A stretch of 21,501 nucleotides of DNA. Source: DATKWD01 sp035529695 (GTDB lineage Bacteria; Actinomycetota; Acidimicrobiia; Acidimicrobiales; Salinilacustritrichaceae). Shown one piece after another: positions 21,266 to 21,501 of the stretch. The stretch's first letter is position 1. Each line of letters begins with the position of its first letter. The stretch spans positions 1 to 21,501 of the forward strand of contig DATKWD010000112.1 of NCBI GenBank assembly GCA_035529695.1, written 5' to 3'. The translations under genes and the position numbers were made by a program. Below the pieces are notes generated by a model that saw only the letters and a list, made by a program, of their open reading frames with translations, was not told the DNA's origin and searched no databases.

Positions 21266-21501
21266 ATGCTCGCCCTGATCCTGGTCTTCGTGACCGTCAT
21301 CTTCTCGCTGCTGGTCACCCGGGTGGCAACGGTGATGCTCACCCTGACGGGCATGTCGCGCGAGTCGGCACGCTTCCAGGCCAGATCGGCGTTCAGCGGC
21401 ACCGGCTTCACGACCACCGAGTCCGAATCGGTCGTCAACCACCCCGTGCGCCGACGCATCATCTTGTCGCTCATCCTGCTGGGCAACGCCGGCATCGTCT
21501 C
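21266..21501 (+). CDS. Membrane protein, TrkA-C-domain/ion-transport type, C-terminus beyond the window
   Basis: The first 78 codons of a gene that continues past the window. Residues 2-19 (LALILVFVTVIFSLLVTR) are a clear membrane helix. The following SRESARFQARSAFSGTGFTTTESE contains a 'SGTGFTT' turn, similar to the pore loops of TrkH-type potassium transporters. A second hydrophobic stretch begins with RRRIILSLILLGNAGIV. The same N-terminal pattern occurs in actinobacterial membrane proteins that end in a TrkA-C regulatory domain, which are thought to be ion-transport related; that domain would lie outside this window, so the assignment is by resemblance only. The start is the ATG at 21266. 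Confidence 0.7.
   Translation, partial: MLALILVFVTVIFSLLVTRVATVMLTLTGMSRESARFQARSAFSGTGFTTTESESVVNHPVRRRIILSLILLGNAGIV

Noticed and set aside
1..21501. Search for CRISPR arrays, tRNA or rRNA genes, insertion sequences and prophage genes
   Set aside because: No regularly spaced direct repeats, cloverleaf-like segments, transposase motifs or terminal inverted repeats were noticed; the sequence is almost fully covered by ordinary coding genes.

Overview
The window is about 21.5 kb of uniformly high-GC, gene-dense chromosome. Overlapping stop/start codons, frequent GTG starts and promoters placed directly at start codons point to an actinobacterium. The enzyme mix (LLM-class oxidoreductase, EthD-like protein, SDRs, two amidohydrolase types, acyl-CoA-dehydrogenase-fold oxygenase) resembles Acidimicrobiia or other soil/marine Actinomycetota. 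That placement is inference: there is no rRNA or marker gene here. I saw no tRNA, rRNA, CRISPR, IS element or phage gene.

Layout. 1-2294 (-): phosphoenolpyruvate synthase, with its last C-terminal residues beyond the window. 2405-5734 (-): an operon of aldehyde dehydrogenase, a D-aminoacylase-type amidohydrolase and a 47-codon remnant of a DinB/maleylpyruvate-isomerase-like gene. 5795-10306 (+): GNAT acetyltransferase, membrane O-acyltransferase with an SGNH domain, YaaA, and a group-D-monooxygenase-like flavoprotein. 10384-11781 (+): a cyclic-nucleotide-binding-domain protein followed by a diadenylate-cyclase (DisA_N)-like protein. A CRP-type palindrome lies just upstream, so this is a possible second-messenger module. 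11850-13956: an ACMSD-type amidohydrolase divergent from an uncharacterised 254-residue protein. 14027-15751 (-): tag, hisE, hisG. 15780-16340 (+): a PPOX-fold flavin/F420-type protein. 16330-19817 (-): an almost gap-free catabolic operon, tetR - LLM oxidoreductase - SDR - EthD - SDR. 19848-20471 (-): an isochorismatase-fold protein lacking the usual cysteine. 20504-21214 (+): a membrane-anchored YceI protein. 21266-end (+): the start of a membrane protein.

Three signals cross gene boundaries. First, most transcription units have a TAnnnT or CAnnnT -10 hexamer ending 6-9 nt before the start codon, the arrangement expected for leaderless mRNAs. Second, the inverted repeat CTGAC-N5-GTCAG occurs in front of the tetR gene and again, with longer arms, between the divergent genes at 13052 and 13192. 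This suggests one TetR regulon covering both loci. Third, several divergent pairs (15751/15780 and 20471/20504) are separated by only about 30 bp, with back-to-back -10 elements that two polymerases could hardly use together.

The best candidate for something new is the CNB + diadenylate-cyclase-like pair with its CRP-like site. The TetR-linked catabolic regulon comes second.
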